64,000 nucleotides of DNA from Spirochaetota bacterium (GTDB lineage: Bacteria > Spirochaetota > Spirochaetia > Treponematales > Rectinemataceae): assembly GCA_029265615.1 (NCBI GenBank), contig JAJUIB010000012.1:1-64000 (forward strand). The letters run 5' to 3'. Shown here piece by piece: positions 45,625 to 53,729 of this stretch. The translations under genes and the position numbers were made by a program. Numbering within the stretch: position 1 is the first letter of the stretch; each line of letters opens with the position of its first letter. The notes under the pieces were generated by a model. It saw nothing but the letters and a program-made list of their open reading frames with translations. It was not told where the DNA came from and ran no database searches.

Positions 45625-45642
45625 CCCGGGGCCCGCCCCGGG
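45625..45642 (-). promoter_or_regulatory. GC-rich hairpin before the RRM Shine-Dalgarno
   Basis: Perfect 8-bp inverted repeat CCCGGGGC/GCCCCGGG with a 2-base centre, ending a few bases before the AAGGAAG. It could modulate access of the ribosome. Confidence 0.5.
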
Positions 45643-45654
45643 ACTCGTTGTTCT

Positions 45655-45671
45655 GCTTATCCAGGATAAGC
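45655..45671 (-). promoter_or_regulatory. 17-bp palindrome in the RRM leader
   Basis: GCTTATCC-A-GGATAAGC, perfect 8-bp arms, in the leader of the RRM gene. It may be a DNA operator or an RNA hairpin; the position downstream of the promoter allows either. Confidence 0.5.
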
Positions 45672-45816
45672 GTTTCGCCGCCTCTTAGAGCGCAAGCGGC
45701 GCGAGCGGAGCGAGTCGTCTGTGGCGTTGTATTGGCTTCCCAAGGCGGAGGCGTGATGCTTTTTGGCTGGAAAGGTCGTAACGGTCCATTCGGTCTTCTG
45801 CTCGTACTCTGAGGTG

Positions 45817-45845
45817 ACTATAGCACAAGCGCAGAATCGTGGGAA
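45817..45845 (-). promoter_or_regulatory. Candidate promoter of the RRM gene
   Basis: Minus strand -35 TTCCCA (plus 45840-45845), 17-base spacer, -10 TATAGT (plus 45817-45822). It would produce a leader of about 200 bases. Confidence 0.5.
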
Positions 45846-45902
45846 GAGGTCTGTGCGCTAAAAAGCGGCGGGAAAACACGTTGTCCGACGGCGAAAGGAG
45901 GC

Positions 45903-45932
45903 GTGACGCGCAGGAGCCTCCCGGGCTATACT
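45903..45932 (+). promoter_or_regulatory. Candidate promoter of the DAHP synthase gene
   Basis: GTGACG (45903-45908), 18-base spacer, TATACT (45927-45932). The -10 ends only 12 bases before the ATG, which would give an almost leaderless mRNA; a GGAG lies between them. Confidence 0.4.
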
Positions 45933-45944
45933 CGGAGCATCGCC

Positions 45945-47009
45945 ATGATTTCCCCTCGTGAATTGACAGAAACGCTCCCCCTCGCCGCTACGTCCGCAAA
46001 CCGCGTGCGGGAGCACCGAGCGGCGGTGATGCGCGTGCTCCGCGGTGACGATGGACGATTTCTCGTCGTGGCGGGCCCCTGCTCGCTCCACGACCCCGCA
46101 GCGGCCCTCGCCTACGGCGAGCGCCTCGCCGCCCTCGCCGCGCGGGTTTCAAGCACCCTGCTCCTCGTCATGCGCGCCTACCCCGAAAAATCCCGCACCG
46201 CTCTTGGCTGGCGTGGGCTGGCCGAGGAACCCTTTCTCGACGGGCGGCGCGACCCCGAAGCCGGCATACAGCGGGCCCGCCGCCTCCTCGTCGAGCTTGC
46301 GGACCTGGGTATTCCGCTCGGCGCGGAAATCGTCTCGCCCTACCTCTGGCGCTACTGGGAAGACTGCCTTTCCTGGGGAGCCGTCGGCGCACGCGGCGTC
46401 GAGGCCCAAATTCTCCGCGAAACGGCGGCGAACCTCCCCTTTGCCTGCGCCTTCAAAAACACCCTCTCAGGCGACCTCGGCGCCGCCGTCAATGCGGCGC
46501 TTGTCGCCTCGCGCCCTACGTTGAGCGTCGCACTCGGCCCTGGGGGAAAAGCCGAGCCAATTCAGGCAAGGGGCAACCCCCTCCCCCATCTCGCCCTCCG
46601 GGGAGGGCGGAACACGCCCCCTGCGGTGGCGGGTTTTGCAGGCAGAGGCCCCACGGCCCGGACGCTCAGGCAGGCGATCGCGCTGATGCGCAACGCGGGG
46701 CTTGCGCCCTCCGTCCTCATCGATGCGGCGCACGACAACGCCCGGCCCTTCGGCCAGGCGCATGCGGCGCGCAGGGCGGCGCGGCTCGCGCTTCGCGAAA
46801 GGCGGGCGCAAGGGGGCGCGGAGCAAAGCGCAGGTGACCGCGCGCTCATAGGTCTACGGGGCATCATGCTCGAGTCAAACCTCGAACCAGGCTCACAGGC
46901 GCCAGGCCCCCTTGCCACGCTCCGCTACGGCGTCTCGGTCACCGATCCCTGCATCGGCTGGGCCGAAACCGAGGCGCTCGTCCTCGAGCTTGCGGAGCTT
47001 CTTGCATAA
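45945..47009 (+). CDS. 3-deoxy-7-phosphoheptulonate (DAHP) synthase, class I (AroG/F type)
   Basis: 354 residues. VVAGPCSLHDPAAALAYGERL, MRAYPEKSRTALGWRGL, CLSWGAVGARGVEAQ, CAFKNTLSG and LIDAAHDNARP correspond to the substrate- and metal-binding blocks of class I DAHP synthases, with the metal Cys (in GPCS) and His (in AAHDN) retained; GIMLESNLEPGSQ is the C-terminal metal-ligand block. It condenses PEP and erythrose 4-phosphate, the first shikimate step. Several motifs deviate from E. coli AroG, so the feedback amino acid cannot be predicted. It is convergent with gnd, whose pentose pathway product gives erythrose 4-phosphate. Confidence 0.9.
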   Translation: MISPRELTETLPLAATSANRVREHRAAVMRVLRGDDGRFLVVAGPCSLHDPAAALAYGERLAALAARVSSTLLLVMRAYPEKSRTALGWRGLAEEPFLDGRRDPEAGIQRARRLLVELADLGIPLGAEIVSPYLWRYWEDCLSWGAVGARGVEAQILRETAANLPFACAFKNTLSGDLGAAVNAALVASRPTLSVALGPGGKAEPIQARGNPLPHLALRGGRNTPPAVAGFAGRGPTARTLRQAIALMRNAGLAPSVLIDAAHDNARPFGQAHAARRAARLALRERRAQGGAEQSAGDRALIGLRGIMLESNLEPGSQAPGPLATLRYGVSVTDPCIGWAETEALVLELAELLA

Positions 47010-47039
47010 CGCTCACGGCCCTATAAAAGGCCGTAAGTA

Positions 47040-48458
47040 CTATTTCCACTCGCTATGGAAGCTCTCGCCGCGGGGCCGATCAACGCGTTCATACCCGTGC
47101 GCGCCGAAACGGTCGCGCAAGGCTTGAAGGAGGTTTGCAGGAAGCCAGGTGCTCCGGTAGCCGTCATAGAACGCGACCGCCGCCGAAAAGGCGGGCGCGG
47201 GGGCGCCCGATTCGATCGCGCGCGCGGCGACCCGCCTGAGCGCGGGCATGCACTGGTCGAGGAGGGCCTTGAAATACGCGTCAACGAGGAGGTTCGGAAG
47301 GCCGGGCTCGCGGCGGTACGCCTCGGCGATGCGCTCGAGAAAGGCGGAGCGGATGATGCATCCTTCGCGCCACACGAGTGCGACAGAGGCGAGATCAAGC
47401 CCCCAGCGCCACTCGGCCGATGCGCGCCTAAGAAGCTGGAAGCCCTGGGCGTAGGCGATGATCTTTGCGGCAAGGAGGGCCCTGCGGAGATCTTCGATCA
47501 TCGCCTGGCGCTCGCCGGTCGGTGCGGCCTTGGGGCCGCCGAGGACGGCGCTCGCACCCATCCGCTCATCCTTGAGCGCAGAAAGGTCGCGCGCGAACAC
47601 CGCTTCCGCCAAGAGCCCCGCAGGCGAACCGAGTTCGAGCGCCGCCTCGGCGGCCCAGGCGCCCGTGCCTTTTTGGGCGGCGGAGTCGAGAACCTTCTCG
47701 ACGAGCGGCTCGCCGTCTTCATCCATCACGCCAAAAACGTCGGCGGTGATGCCGACAAGATAGCTTGCAAGTTCAGTCTTGTTCCACTCGGCGAACACGG
47801 TGCGCATCTCGTCATGGCTTGCGCGCACATAGCTACGGAGTAGCTGGTAGGCTTCTGCGATGAGCTCCATGTCCGCATATTCGATGGCGTTATGCACCAT
47901 TTTGACAAAATGCCCCGCCCCGCCCGGTCCCATCCACGCGACACAGGGTTCGCCGCTTGCGGTTTTCGCCGCGATCGACTCAAGAAGGGGGCGGACGAGC
48001 GGCCATGCTGCAGGATCGCCGCCAGGCATGAGCGAGGGTCCGTTCCGCGCCCCCTCCTCGCCGCCCGAGACGCCGAGACCGACAAAATGGACGCCGCGAG
48101 GAGCGGCGAGAGCCGCGCGGCGCTCCGTGTCACGGTGGTGCGAATTGCCACCGTCGAGCACCACATCGCCCGGAGCGAGGAGCGGTAGTAGCTGTAAAAG
48201 CGCCTCGTCGACCGCCTCGCCAGCCTTGACCATGAGTATGAGCCTGCGCGGGCGCGCAAGGGCGGCCACAAGCTCCTCGGCGCTCGCCGCACGGCAAAGG
48301 CCGGGATACGCCGCGCCGTGTTCCGCAAGAAATTCCTCGGCGCGTTCGGGACTGCGGTTATAGACACAAAGCCGAAAACCCCTGTCGAGGATGTTGAGGG
48401 CGAGATTGCGTCCCATGACGGCAAGGCCGTAGAGACCGACGTCGCTTGCGTGTTCCAT
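47040..48458 (-). CDS. gnd: 6-phosphogluconate dehydrogenase (decarboxylating)
   Basis: 472 residues, the normal long form. VGLYGLAVMGRNLALNI (NADP-binding GxxxMG), GVSGGEEGARNGPSLMPGG, GHFVKMVHNAIEYADMELIAE (catalytic Lys/Asn) and, at the C-terminus, LRDRFGAHGYERVDRPRGE, then FHSEW, are diagnostic. It oxidises 6-phosphogluconate to ribulose 5-phosphate and CO2 with NADP. GGGAG lies upstream of the ATG. It converges with the DAHP synthase gene (30 bases). No zwf or pgl gene is nearby. A TATAGT element lies about 35 bases upstream but lacks a good -35. Confidence 0.97.
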   Translation of the reverse strand: MEHASDVGLYGLAVMGRNLALNILDRGFRLCVYNRSPERAEEFLAEHGAAYPGLCRAASAEELVAALARPRRLILMVKAGEAVDEALLQLLPLLAPGDVVLDGGNSHHRDTERRAALAAPRGVHFVGLGVSGGEEGARNGPSLMPGGDPAAWPLVRPLLESIAAKTASGEPCVAWMGPGGAGHFVKMVHNAIEYADMELIAEAYQLLRSYVRASHDEMRTVFAEWNKTELASYLVGITADVFGVMDEDGEPLVEKVLDSAAQKGTGAWAAEAALELGSPAGLLAEAVFARDLSALKDERMGASAVLGGPKAAPTGERQAMIEDLRRALLAAKIIAYAQGFQLLRRASAEWRWGLDLASVALVWREGCIIRSAFLERIAEAYRREPGLPNLLVDAYFKALLDQCMPALRRVAARAIESGAPAPAFSAAVAFYDGYRSTWLPANLLQALRDRFGAHGYERVDRPRGESFHSEWK

Positions 48459-48588
48459 AGCGAGCTCCCCGCGTTAGTCGGTTACAGGAACTATAGCGAA
48501 TACGCCTTGTGGTGAACAGCTCGTCTCTTCGTTGTTAGCTTTATATAGCACAAGGGCCACCCCCAAAGACGGGATGGCCCTCGAATCG

Positions 48589-48620
48589 CTCCGGGACGCG
48601 CGATAGCCGCGGTCCCGGAG
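48589..48620 (-). terminator. Hairpin after the ferredoxin gene
   Basis: Perfect 9-bp stem CTCCGGGAC/GTCCCGGAG (48589-48597, 48612-48620), followed on the minus strand by a second hairpin AGGGCCA/TGGCCCT (48553-48559, 48575-48581). No long U-run, so terminator strength is uncertain. Confidence 0.55.
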
Positions 48621-48630
48621 AGACCGCTTG

Positions 48631-48801
48631 TCAGCCCTGGATGATGGCCTCGACGGGGCAGACGGAGGCGCAGGCGCCGCAGTCAACGCACTTGGCCGGA
48701 TCTATCCAGCGGGCGCCGTTCTTCTCGCTGATCGCCTCGGAGGGGCACTCGGGCTCGCAGGCGCCACAGTTCACGCAGGCATCGGTAACCTTGTAGGCCA
48801 T
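48631..48801 (-). CDS. 2[4Fe-4S] ferredoxin
   Basis: 56 residues, [20 protein letters not shown] and later [16 protein letters not shown]: two complete CxxCxxCxxxC(P) motifs, the clostridial-type low-potential ferredoxin. It carries electrons for radical SAM enzymes, FTR, hydrogenases or oxidoreductases. It has its own promoter (TTGTCA-17-TATACT) and a hairpin downstream, so it is monocistronic. GAGG lies 9 bases before the ATG. In this window it could supply the FTR-like protein and the radical SAM enzymes (inference). Confidence 0.97.
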   Translation of the reverse strand: MAYKVTDACVNCGACEPECPSEAISEKNGARWIDPAKCVDCGACASVCPVEAIIQG

Positions 48802-48836
48802 GGGATCAACCTCGCTTTTCGAGAGATGTCGCGGTT

Positions 48837-48865
48837 AGTATAGCATCCTGCGCGGGAACTGACAA
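48837..48865 (-). promoter_or_regulatory. Promoter of the ferredoxin gene
   Basis: Minus strand -35 TTGTCA (plus 48860-48865), 17-base spacer, -10 TATACT (plus 48837-48842), about 35 bases before the ferredoxin ATG. Confidence 0.75.
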
Positions 48866-48912
48866 GGCGAGGATCGCCCGGCCGAACACCCGGTTGCACA
48901 AAGATCCTCGCC
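48866..48912 (-). terminator. Hairpin after the GT-B glycosyltransferase gene
   Basis: Perfect 10-bp inverted repeat GGCGAGGATC/GATCCTCGCC (48866-48875, 48903-48912) with a 27-base loop, between the glycosyltransferase stop and the ferredoxin promoter. No U-run. Confidence 0.5.
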
Positions 48913-48924
48913 GTGCGAGGGGGA

Positions 48925-50259
48925 TCAGCGATGGAGCGGATCGCCGCTTCGCGACATCGCACCCGTCGCGATAAGTTCCTTGATCTTGAAAATGCCGCAT
49001 TTCCGCGCCTTGAGGAAGCCGCTCCACGCGGCCTCGGCGAACCGCCCCTGTTCAAGAAGCTCGAAAAGCCAGTCCTTCGCATAACGCGGATCATGCTGGG
49101 GGATGCCCGCCTGGACCTCCTCAAGCCATCGGCGGTTGAACACCTCCTGGGAGCCGATGGTCGGCGCCATGAGAAGTGGGATGCCGAGCCCCACATAGAA
49201 GGACAGCTCGGAAGGCTTAGTCCAGAGAATGTCGGTCGTGTGGAGAGCCTGTGCAAAGGAGGCAAAGTACTCCGCCTCGCCTCGGCCGCCGATAACGCGG
49301 ACGTGGGGCGAGCCCTCAAGTCCCGCCTCCTTGACGGCGGCTTCGAAAAAGGCGCGGACCTCGGGGCGGACGCCCGAAACAAGGTTCATCGCAAGTTCGC
49401 CGCAGGCGATCTTGTCGCGCAGGCTCATGAGCGCCTCCGCGCCGATCTCGCGCTGGGCGCCTGCGCCGCCGACGGCAAAGCTGATCGTGAGCGGACGGTC
49501 TGGCGGAACAGCGCAATTCTGCTCGCCAAGAAAGTGCTCGACGTTGTAGCGGTGCAGGGGCCAAAAACGGTCTTGGGGATCGAGCACCCTGAGTCGCTTT
49601 GCAAGATCGGCCTTAAGCACGCCGAGATCCTCCCCCCCAAGGAGCTCCTCGGGGAAGGGGAAGCCGGTCATGTAGATCCGCTCGTCGGGGACGCCGTACT
49701 GCTTAAGCCGCCGCATGACCGACCCGCAGGGGACGAGGTAATCAATCCGGGAGGAGCGCGGATCCGCCGAAACCCAGACGCGGTTGATGTCCGCATCGCA
49801 AATGATGCAGTAGATGCGCCCATAGCCCGCGCGGTCGGCGGCGACCGCGGGCTGAAAATGCGAGGTGATGAGCGGCAGGGGGGCTTCCTTGATCCGGTCA
49901 AGCATGCCCTTGCACAGGCCCTTTTTCAGCGTGGATTCCACCATGCGCGTCTGGATGCTTGGCCGGGACAGATCGATGCGGGGATAGGCGGGCTGGATAC
50001 GCTGAAAATAGTCCATAATGCCGAAGAGGAACTGCCCGATGACGGGCACCTTTTTGATTCGCGAAAGCCGCTCGTAGAGCTCGAGAACCTTGGTCCAGAG
50101 CTTGAGTTCGTCGGGCGAGGCGACCGAGGGGTCGTTTACGATCATAATGCCGCCCCGCGCGATGTCACGAAGCGGTTCCACCGCCCGCTTGTGTCCAAGC
50201 CCCATGTTGACCGCCGCGACCCAGGCCTCGGGGTGTTTTCGGGCACCGGCTTCCGCCAT
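48925..50259 (-). CDS. GT-B glycosyltransferase, MurG/MGDG-synthase-like
   Basis: 444 residues. The N-terminus has AWVAAVNMGLGHKRAVEPL, like the GxGH start of MGDG synthase/GT28 enzymes; the C-terminal sugar-nucleotide domain has LTISFAVGGAGAQREIGAEA, HVRVIGG and a long TKPSELSFYVGLGIPLLMAP with GSQEVFNRRWLEEVQAG, as in MurG-type E-(x)n-G-P motifs. It is probably peripheral to the inner membrane and might glycosylate a lipid. The donor and acceptor are not known. GGAGGGAGC precedes ATG 50259. It is a single gene, divergent from the AAA+ ATPase gene. Confidence 0.75.
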   Translation of the reverse strand: MAEAGARKHPEAWVAAVNMGLGHKRAVEPLRDIARGGIMIVNDPSVASPDELKLWTKVLELYERLSRIKKVPVIGQFLFGIMDYFQRIQPAYPRIDLSRPSIQTRMVESTLKKGLCKGMLDRIKEAPLPLITSHFQPAVAADRAGYGRIYCIICDADINRVWVSADPRSSRIDYLVPCGSVMRRLKQYGVPDERIYMTGFPFPEELLGGEDLGVLKADLAKRLRVLDPQDRFWPLHRYNVEHFLGEQNCAVPPDRPLTISFAVGGAGAQREIGAEALMSLRDKIACGELAMNLVSGVRPEVRAFFEAAVKEAGLEGSPHVRVIGGRGEAEYFASFAQALHTTDILWTKPSELSFYVGLGIPLLMAPTIGSQEVFNRRWLEEVQAGIPQHDPRYAKDWLFELLEQGRFAEAAWSGFLKARKCGIFKIKELIATGAMSRSGDPLHR

Positions 50260-50420
50260 AGGCGCTCCCTCCTCATGCTGCTGTGGGCTTCCCACTCAGG
50301 ATTCCCAGCGTTGAGTATCGGACGCGCTTGAGCTTTTGTCAAAATCGCCCCTTCGCGCGTTCGCGCCCGCGCCGTTGACCGTTCCAATCGGCGCGCGCTA
50401 TCATTCGGCGGGGGGATTCC

Positions 50421-52172
50421 ATGAAAGAGCAGCTCATCGTCAAGAACCTTCCCTTCATCAAAATCCTCCCCGCCTGGGCCCAGGAGCTCTCCTACAAGTA
50501 CTGCTCGAAAACCGCGAACCTCTACATCGTCCACGGCAACATCCGCGACTTTCTCCCGCACAAGATGAACGAGGGCGAGTTCATGTTCGTGAAGATCCAG
50601 GAATACGTGTCCGAGGTACTCTTCGGAAACCGCGACGTGATCGTCTTCTATGACCGCTCAAGCGGCGTCTCATTCTGCACACCCGAGATGCGAAAGGAAT
50701 ACCTCAAGACGATGAAGGAGCGCCATCCCGACGCAGGCGAGGGCGAGTTCCTTTCCAACGAGCCCCTTGAGGCCTTCGCCCTCCTCGAGGAGTATTTCCT
50801 CCTCCAGATACCGCAAAAAAAGCGCATCGTCCTCATCGCCGACTACGCCGAGACTCTCGCTCCCGCAAGCGACGTCGCGCGGCTTTCCGAGGAAGATCGC
50901 TACTGCTTTGTCACCCTGAACCGCTGGTCGCACGAACCCGTGTTCACCCGCGGCGATGTGTCGATCATCCTCCTCACGGAGAATCTTGCGGACCTAAATC
51001 CTCGCATCGTCGCAAGCCCGAGCACGGTGAAGGTCGAGATTCCCATCCCCGACGAAGGCGTGCGCGCGCAGTTTTTGCGGTTTCTCGAACGGCGGAACAC
51101 CCTCCTCCTTGACAAGGGACTCTCCTGCGAGCAGGTCGCCGCCGTCGCGAGCGGCCTCAACCTCATGAACCTAAACCGCCTCGCCGCGGAGAGCTGGCAG
51201 GAAGACCGCCCCATTTCGATGGACTATCTCCGCGAAAAAAAGAAAGAGATCATCGAGGGCGAGGCGGCAGGTCTCCTTGAGTTCCTCGATACGGATCACG
51301 ACCTCTCGTATGTCTCCGGCCATGACTTCGTGAAGCGACGCCTCAAAAACGCAACCCGGGCGATCAAGCAGGGGAGGCTCGACGTCCTCCCGATGGGCTA
51401 CCTTATCGCGGGTCCCGTCGGCACGGGCAAAAGCTTCCTTGTCTCCGCCTTTGCCGGCGAGATCGGCGTCCCCATGGTAAAATTCCGCAACTTCCGTTCA
51501 AAGTGGCAGGGTGTCACCGAATCGAACCTCGAAAAGGTGCTCACCATACTCAAGGCGATGGCGCCCGTCGCCGTGATGATCGACGAAGCGGACGCCTTCC
51601 TCGGCGACCGGAACCAGGAGGGCGATTCGGGCGTCTCGAACCGCGTTTTTTCGCAGATCGCGAGCTTCATGGGGAACACGGAGTACCGGGGCAAGATCAT
51701 CTGGTTTCTCATAACCTGCCGCCCCGACCTTCTTCCCATCGACCTCAAGCGCCAGGGGCGGGCGGAGGAGCACCTTGCCCTCTTCTACCCCGAGTCCGAC
51801 GAGGAGAAGATCGCGCTTTTCGACACGCTCGTCCGAAAACTCGACCTCTCAATCCGCAAATTCCCCGTTTCCGAGCTTCTCAAAAAGTTCCGCCACGAGT
51901 TTTCGGGCGCTGATCTCGAAGCCGTCCTCATCCGCGCGAAATTCCGCGCCGCGATGGAGGGCAGAACCTTCGTCACACGCGAGGACATGGAGGAGACGAT
52001 GAACGACTTCGTCCCTCCCGCCTATCCGCACGAAATAGAGCTCCAGAACCTCGTCGCGGTCCTCGAATGCACCTCGAAGGAAATGGTGCCGAAGCGGTTC
52101 CAGAACCTCGACCGCACGAAACTCGTCCGTGACATCAGGGAACTCAAGGCCCTCCTCGGGGAACGCGAGTGA
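50421..52172 (+). CDS. AAA+ ATPase (Ycf46/ClpX-unrelated, classic AAA type)
   Basis: 583 residues. The C-terminal half is a classic AAA module: Walker A GPVGTGKS (331-338), Walker B VAVMIDEADAF, an arginine-bearing second region of homology (LITCRPDLLPIDLKRQGRAE), and an AAA lid (FSGADLEAVLIRAKF). The N-terminal half (about 1-290) looks like a degenerate AAA domain, the arrangement in Ycf46-like proteins; it lacks a Walker A. There is no protease or transmembrane region, so it is likely a remodelling ATPase of unknown target. A GGGGGA lies before the ATG. It is coupled to the GNAT gene by a GTGA overlap. Confidence 0.85.
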   Translation: MKEQLIVKNLPFIKILPAWAQELSYKYCSKTANLYIVHGNIRDFLPHKMNEGEFMFVKIQEYVSEVLFGNRDVIVFYDRSSGVSFCTPEMRKEYLKTMKERHPDAGEGEFLSNEPLEAFALLEEYFLLQIPQKKRIVLIADYAETLAPASDVARLSEEDRYCFVTLNRWSHEPVFTRGDVSIILLTENLADLNPRIVASPSTVKVEIPIPDEGVRAQFLRFLERRNTLLLDKGLSCEQVAAVASGLNLMNLNRLAAESWQEDRPISMDYLREKKKEIIEGEAAGLLEFLDTDHDLSYVSGHDFVKRRLKNATRAIKQGRLDVLPMGYLIAGPVGTGKSFLVSAFAGEIGVPMVKFRNFRSKWQGVTESNLEKVLTILKAMAPVAVMIDEADAFLGDRNQEGDSGVSNRVFSQIASFMGNTEYRGKIIWFLITCRPDLLPIDLKRQGRAEEHLALFYPESDEEKIALFDTLVRKLDLSIRKFPVSELLKKFRHEFSGADLEAVLIRAKFRAAMEGRTFVTREDMEETMNDFVPPAYPHEIELQNLVAVLECTSKEMVPKRFQNLDRTKLVRDIRELKALLGERE

Positions 52173-52846
52173 GGATGCACGGCGCCTATGGAGTTCCCGA
52201 GGGGCTATCGCCCCTCCTCGCTGCGCAGCGCGACGCCGCGGCGGATTTCGCTGGTCGAGCGTTTTTGTCCGACCCGCTCTACCTAGCGCTCGAAGCAGAC
52301 CCCGCGGCTCGGGCCACGCTCTGCCGCGAGGTGTCGCGCCTTTTTTGCCGCTACTGCCTTCGCTACGGCCTAGCCTTCAGGGCCCCCGCCGCGCCGGCTG
52401 AGCCCGAGGCACTCCTCCTTGCCCTTCCTCCTGAGGAATACGATCTCAGCCTTCCCAAACTCCTGCGCTCAGGCGCAGCGCGTCTCCTTGCACGGGTGGG
52501 TGCACGACGGCTCATGCGGCTACGCCCCGTCGAGCGAACCGCGGACCGAGCTCACGCCGAAAACGTGCGGGGGCCGCACTGGTATCTCCTCTTTCTCGCC
52601 GTCGCCCCCGAACGCCAGGGACGAGGGCTCGCCTCTTCGCTTCTTCGGCCCTTTCTCGACGCGCACGACAGGGCTGGGGAGGCCGTTTACCTCGACACCC
52701 AAAACCCGGACAATGTGCGTCTGTACCGTCGCTACGGCTTTACGCTCATCTCTGAGCGCCCGGTACCCGAACTGGGAGAGCTCATCCACTACTCGATGCT
52801 CAGACCTCCGCGATCCTCGGCGCTAAGCGAAACGAGAAACTCGTAG
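52169..52846 (+). CDS. GNAT-family N-acetyltransferase
   Basis: 225 residues. The acetyl-CoA-binding block HWYLLFLAVAPERQGRGLAS (motif A, V.P..QG.G) and the motif B-like VYLDTQNPDNVRLYRRYGF identify a GNAT acyltransferase. The substrate is unknown. GTG 52169 overlaps the ATPase stop by four bases; ATG 52175 is the alternative. The last 58 bases overlap the 3' end of the convergent membrane-protein gene at 52789-53727. Coupling to the AAA+ ATPase suggests a functional pair, but no known system was recognised. Confidence 0.88.
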   Translation: MRMHGAYGVPEGLSPLLAAQRDAAADFAGRAFLSDPLYLALEADPAARATLCREVSRLFCRYCLRYGLAFRAPAAPAEPEALLLALPPEEYDLSLPKLLRSGAARLLARVGARRLMRLRPVERTADRAHAENVRGPHWYLLFLAVAPERQGRGLASSLLRPFLDAHDRAGEAVYLDTQNPDNVRLYRRYGFTLISERPVPELGELIHYSMLRPPRSSALSETRNS

Positions 52847-53727
52847 CACAGACGCGTAAGCCGCCTGCAATCCTCGGGGCTGGTATAATAGCCGCCGCCC
52901 GAAGTCGCCTGCCGTAGCACCACCGTCCCGTACTCGCCCTCCCCGCCCGGCTCGATTTCGAAGCCCCGGGCGCGGATTCCGCAGGCGCGCCTATACGAAG
53001 GCCCCAATCGACCTTTCGTGAGGATGACTGCGTAGAGGTAGGGAACCTCGCCGTTCGGCCCCTTGTTGACCGCCGCCTGAAGCTGGATGCCGACAAAATC
53101 CTCGAAAGGCCTCTTAAGCTCGAGCATGAGCCGCAGGTCCTCCGGAATGTCGCGGCCCGCCGGATCCTTGTCAAAGCGGAGATAGGGAACGAGCGCGACC
53201 CCCTGGGGCCAAGGCTCCTCGAGCGCCGCCTTGAAGGAAGGTAGCTTGAAATCTATGTCCTTCGGAAGGAATATGCGCACCCGGCCAAAGAACAGCGCGG
53301 GAACGAGAAACACGAGGCCGTAGCCTGCCGCGAAAACGAGGTCCTCGCGCTCAAGCGCAAGCCCGACTACGAGCGCAAGAGCGGCAAGAGCGGCGAAGGG
53401 CACGGCGAGGGATGCGATGCTCGGCGACCGCGCCTTGCGGCGGAGCTTGCGCGAAGTTCGAAGGCTCTCGTCGAGTCGGTCGAGCTCCGCCATGGAAACG
53501 GGCCGCCACTCTTCAAGGCCCTGATCCTCGGGACGGTTCGTCGCGGGACGGAGCATGAGGGGGAACCAGCCCAGGACAGCGAGCGCAGGGCCGAGAAGCC
53601 GCAAAGGACCCTGGAACGCAAGATCGAGTCCCGCGCCTGCGGTGAAAAGCCCTGCGGCAAGGACGATACGCGACGCAAGACCGAGCGGAAAAAACCGGAA
53701 TTCGCGATCGGAGGCTCCACCGTCCAT
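52789..53727 (-). CDS. Membrane protein of the ACHX-repeat/radical SAM operon
   Basis: 312 residues. There are two pairs of transmembrane segments (about 14-60: SRIVLAAGLFTAGAGLDLAF, LLGPALAVLGWFPLML; about 110-155: VPFAALAALALVVGLALE, AAGYGLVFLVPALFF), a short charged loop between, and a C-terminal soluble domain (about 160-312) with ELKRPFEDFVGIQLQAAVN and GGGYYTSPED. No family was recognised. ATG 53727 has GGAGG seven bases upstream; ATG 53733 overlaps the radical SAM stop. Its place directly after the radical SAM gene, in the same transcript, suggests a role in transport, assembly or sensing of the modified protein (inference). Its 3' end overlaps the GNAT gene by 58 bases. Confidence 0.72.
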   Translation of the reverse strand: MDGGASDREFRFFPLGLASRIVLAAGLFTAGAGLDLAFQGPLRLLGPALAVLGWFPLMLRPATNRPEDQGLEEWRPVSMAELDRLDESLRTSRKLRRKARSPSIASLAVPFAALAALALVVGLALEREDLVFAAGYGLVFLVPALFFGRVRIFLPKDIDFKLPSFKAALEEPWPQGVALVPYLRFDKDPAGRDIPEDLRLMLELKRPFEDFVGIQLQAAVNKGPNGEVPYLYAVILTKGRLGPSYRRACGIRARGFEIEPGGEGEYGTVVLRQATSGGGYYTSPEDCRRLTRLCYEFLVSLSAEDRGGLSIE

Positions 53728-53729
53728 TA

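Larger units (their letters stand above)
45611..45944. other. 334-base divergent region: RRM leader and promoters
   Basis: No supported gene. It holds the minus-strand leader and promoter of the RRM gene and a plus-strand promoter for the DAHP synthase gene. Two strong hairpins lie close to the RRM start. The stretch 45680-45720 is a GC-rich run of GCAAGCGGC-like units without a recognised function. Confidence 0.6.

Noticed and set aside
45603-45812. 69-codon plus-strand frame in the gap before the DAHP synthase gene
   Set aside because: Overlaps the RRM start on the other strand, has no Shine-Dalgarno and no recognisable domain.
48913-50331. 472-codon plus-strand frame
   Set aside because: Antisense of the GT-B glycosyltransferase, which has GxGH and donor-site motifs.
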